Assembly (NCBI GenBank): GCA_022835595.1
Contig: BQUP01000002.1
Location: 248,001-312,000, forward strand
DNA from: Cystobasidium ongulense
Taxonomy: Eukaryota > Basidiomycota > Cystobasidiomycetes > Cystobasidiales > Cystobasidiaceae
Reading direction: 5' to 3'
Length of the DNA: 64,000 bases
The translations under genes were made by a program, and so were the position numbers. The notes below the pieces were generated by a model that had not been told where the DNA came from, ran no database searches, and saw only the letters and a program-made list of their open reading frames with translations. Positions 60,819 through 64,000 of the stretch are shown here, piece by piece; within the stretch, counting starts at the first letter, position 1; every line of letters starts with the position of its first letter.

Positions 60819-63800
60819 TCACACAAACAGCCACCGACTTCCTACACGGCGCTGCTTCATTTTCACCGGAGGTAGTTGTAGATTTTCATATCCAGCAAAT
60901 TTAGGAACGACGTAGCAATCCCTTTCTTCTGCATTTGATGCATTTTGCGCACTAGAAGATGATGAGGGAGTTCCATTCGTCTTGCTAGCAATAATTGTCG
61001 AAGGTGTCGTCTCTAGTACACGTGAGAACGTACATAAAGGCTTGCCCAGTATTGGCAGCCAAGCTGTATTTATCTTGGTAATAACTGTAGGGGAAGCATG
61101 CATAGGCATTCAGCCAGGATGCCAGATCCACGCGACCTTACTCTACTCACTCCTGATGTATGGCTTGCTCGTCCGTATGAGCTCCTGGAACACGACAGCC
61201 TCCGGTGGCGCATTATGAAATACGACGGAAGAAGGATGAATGAATACATCTTCGTCCACTCCTACCGCTTGATATGGCACCCCTCTCGTCGAAGTAACCT
61301 TGCCATAGTCTGGGGTCGACGGAGTAACCAGATCTTTACGTATGGCAACTTGATCAGTGAACGCTGCTGTCAGGAGCTGTCTGATGACCTTCAGCTTGAA
61401 TAATGGAAAATAATGAGTCCTATTAGCACCTGCCATGAACACAGTACTGATATGAAACAAAGCGACTTACTTGTGTCTCATTCGGTGGACGGAGTTTGGG
61501 ATCAAACTGTATATTGAGAGCAGGATGATTCCCCTTCACGATCGTGGTAATTTGAGCGCGCAGTTTGTGTATCTCTAGCATTGCCTGCAGACACAGCGAT
61601 AGTGTGAGTTTGATTCGCGGCTCTTAAGTGCCTCGCCTAACTGCAGAACTCTTACCTTGGCTCGGACATAATTCTTCTCGCAGAAAGCAGGACTGCCTCC
61701 TTCGAATTCAAAGGCACCAACTACACTAAGCATTTTGAAGATATCGCTACTTGCTTTCCCAAGCGCCGAGTGAAGCTAGATAAACCAGAAATAGAGATTA
61801 GAGAAGGGTACTTGTCGGATGATGGGAGTAGACTTTACCTGCTGAGCCTTGTAGTAAGCGCTGCGAGCTAGCTTTCGGATCTCTTTAGCTTTTATGTCCT
61901 CGTTCTTGATATGTGCGATCTCAGCACCTGCACCATTCGCCATGAGACTATCGAAATCGTCCTTTTGGCTATTGTCATCCTCGTCGCCGGTCTCGTTTAC
62001 TCCCACGATATCGGGCCGCAAAAACGGATCTCCAACGGACAAAGCAGAGACGACTGCAATAACATACGGTAAGCAGCCATGCTGTTGACCGGTGACAAGC
62101 ATCTTTGAGAAACGAGGCGAAAGTGGGAAGAGTGACATAGCTTGGCCAAGTTCTGTAATTCTAGCAGGGGTTGTCGTTTTCCTGCCGCTCATATTGGGGG
62201 CAGTCAATGCACCCAAGTTGATGAGAACTTTTTCTGCAGTTTGTAGACCAGCGCGGTCAGGCGGGGTAGGGAAGGGGAAATTGACGACCTGATCGATGTT
62301 CATGCTTTTCATTTGGAGCACTATACCTTCTATGGGCGTACGAAGGATTTCGGGTGTAGAATGTTGGGGGAAACAGGTTTCGAAGACATTAGAAGAGTAA
62401 AGTCGATAGCAATGTCCAGGCCCTGTACGACCAGCTCGACCCGCTCTCTGCGAAGCAGCGGCCTTGCTGATCCATGAAATATCGAAGCTCTGGATGTTGC
62501 TGCTTTGGTCGTAAGTTCTCTCTTTCGCCATACCACAGTCAACAACGTAGCGGATGTTCGGAATAGTAAGGGAAGTTTCGGCCACATTGGTCGCTATCAC
62601 AACCAAACGATGCCCGTCGGGTGGCGACTCGAAGACGCGCATTTGCTTATCCGTAGGTAAAAGAGAGTATAGAGGCAGTATATGCATTGGAGCTGACGTC
62701 GAGATTCCATTAGCATACGTTTTAGCGAAGGCGATTATCAATGACTTACTGTCAGAGTCTTCTTCGCGATCAGCAAGGAGCGCGTCCGGATCATCTTCAT
62801 ACTCTTCGTCGGAATCCAGGGCTTCGAGGTCTTCCTCAGCGATGCCGTCGTCGACGTCAGCAGCCAAAGTCTTCCCGCTAGAGCCGAAGTCCATCTCTTC
62901 CGTTTCGACAGCGCCTAGAGAAAGGGTAAAACATGGAATAGGGTGAGTTGATCGTTGTAAGAGACTTGCTCGACTAGTCGGTGACTTACCTTGAAGCGCG
63001 CTAACCTTCAGGGCCGACTCTGCTGCATCATCTTCAGGTACCTCTTCATCTTTTCCTGTGCGCCAAGCTTTCGAGCCTTGAGCGATTCTAGCTCGTTTGT
63101 CGACGCGCTCTTTGGTAGCTTTAGCGCCGAAGCGCTTCTCCAGCCTTTTGCAGAGGGTAACAATCTCATTTTGTCCAGTCAAGAACACCAAGATACCGCC
63201 GGGAGGAAGTCTAGCGTGGATTTTGGAAACCTTAGCGTAGGCCTCTTGCATATAATCAGGTCGAGTTTTGCGATTGAAGTGAACTGTGACGGGGTGTTGC
63301 CGGGCACCGACGCTAATCACGGGTGGAGGGATCTTGAATAGTGTTTTATTTTCTGTAAAGTCTGTAACACGCAGGGTGGCAGACATGATGATCATTCTGA
63401 GCGGTTTGGCGCCAGCTTTGCCTTCTCTCCAAAGCTCTTCCCGTAGCTTGACCACACGAGTCAGAGTACCAATCAAGACATCGGTATTGACACTCCGCTC
63501 GTGGGCTTCATCGACAATAACGACACTATATCGACTCAGGAGGAAGTCGTTGGCGAGCTCGCGTAGAAGCACACCATCTGTCATGAACTTTATACTTGTT
63601 GTTGAAGACGTTGTCGCATCATACCGGATTTGGTATGATACTCGCGAAGACGGAAGTGCGAGTTCGTGTCCGACGCGAGTAGCCATAGACATGGCCGCAA
63701 CTCGACGAGGTTGGGTGATACCAACTATACCGGGATTGTCTGAAATACTAAGAGTCAGCGGGGCGCATGAGACCGTGCAGACTGTACGTACCTGTACCGG

Positions 63801-64000
63801 GACTTCCAAAGCCAGCTTCATACAAGAATTGCGGCACTTGTGTGGTTTTACCACTGCCTGTCTCACCACATATGACAACTACACTGTGAGATCGAATGGC
63901 TTCCATTATCTGATCTTCTTCGGCAAGAATCGGAAGTTCCAGACGCTTTTCCTGCACATCATCTGGACGATCTACAGTGATAGCTCGCTTGACTGCCTTG
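60819..64000 (-). CDS. ECM16: DEAH-box helicase DHR1/ECM16/DHX37, 5' end off right edge
   Basis: RNA helicase that releases U3 snoRNA from pre-18S rRNA during small-subunit assembly in the nucleolus. Eight exons are visible (minus): 64000-63792 (partial), 63739-62990, 62914-62750, 62692-61839, 61775-61656, 61584-61471, 61394-61151 and 61084-60819. Motifs in order: [30 protein letters not shown] (Walker A), [83 protein letters not shown] and [18 protein letters not shown], then the HA2/OB regions. An acidic insertion ([20 protein letters not shown]) between the two RecA lobes and the GFGS-type insertion distinguish it from Prp2/Prp16/Prp22/Prp43. The C-terminus ends [12 protein letters not shown]. 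The N-terminal extension, including Utp14-binding parts, lies beyond the window. Confidence 0.95.

Noticed and set aside
60819-61460. Two small independent minus-strand genes near 61 kb
   Set aside because: They are the last exons of DHR1; phases and C-terminal family motifs connect them to the helicase domain.

Overview
The window is gene-dense nuclear DNA from a fungus, almost certainly a basidiomycete. Nearly every gene is broken by many short introns (mostly 50-100 nt, GTRNGN donors, CTAAC/CTGAY-like branch sites, YAG acceptors), several exons are tiny (5-24 nt), and the orthologs are fungal throughout. I could not assign a genus. I found no transposon, LTR element, virus-like element, CRISPR array or rRNA, and no tRNA I could support. 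Exon structures were worked out by hand from splice sites, reading-frame continuity and family alignment from memory; for every gene lying wholly inside the window the exon lengths sum to a multiple of three.

Layout, left to right: 5' part of a CPD photolyase (minus, runs off the left edge); YPK1/Gad8-type AGC kinase (plus); an Rcf2-like HIG1-domain mitochondrial protein (plus); the sorting nexin SNX4/Atg24 (plus); an orphan Ser-rich protein (plus); an 8-exon ECM15/MTH1187-family thiamine-binding protein (minus) assembled from fragments too short to stand out as open frames; a short-chain dehydrogenase (plus); a nucleotide-sugar transporter (minus); the NMD helicase UPF1 (minus); the cohesin loader SCC2/Mis4/NIPBL (plus, 22 exons, 2048 aa); DUG2 (WD40 plus M20 peptidase, plus); splicing factor SF3A1/Prp21 (minus); anthranilate synthase TRP2 (plus); two tandem paralogous uncharacterised proteins (minus); asparagine synthetase ASN1 (minus); an 884-aa single-exon orphan (minus); APC3/CDC27 (minus); a glutathione S-transferase with an N-terminal membrane segment (plus); the NuA4 subunit EAF7 (plus); a GPI-anchored, Thr-repeat protein with an ice-binding (DUF3494) domain (minus); RHO1 (minus); and the ribosome-biogenesis DEAH helicase DHR1/ECM16/DHX37 (minus, 5' end off the right edge).

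Most genes are unrelated housekeeping functions: RNA surveillance, splicing and rRNA maturation; sister-chromatid cohesion and the anaphase-promoting complex; amino-acid and glutathione metabolism; and TORC2/Rho1 growth signalling. There are no operons, but several divergent pairs share compact promoters (TRP2/SF3A1 193 bp, SCC2/UPF1 337 bp). The most interesting items are the cell-wall-type ice-binding protein, two independent 5-nt microexons (ECM15 and GST genes), a candidate 32-nt intron, a tiny upstream ORF overlapping the DUG2 start codon, the alternative-start photolyase and the tandem orphan paralogs.
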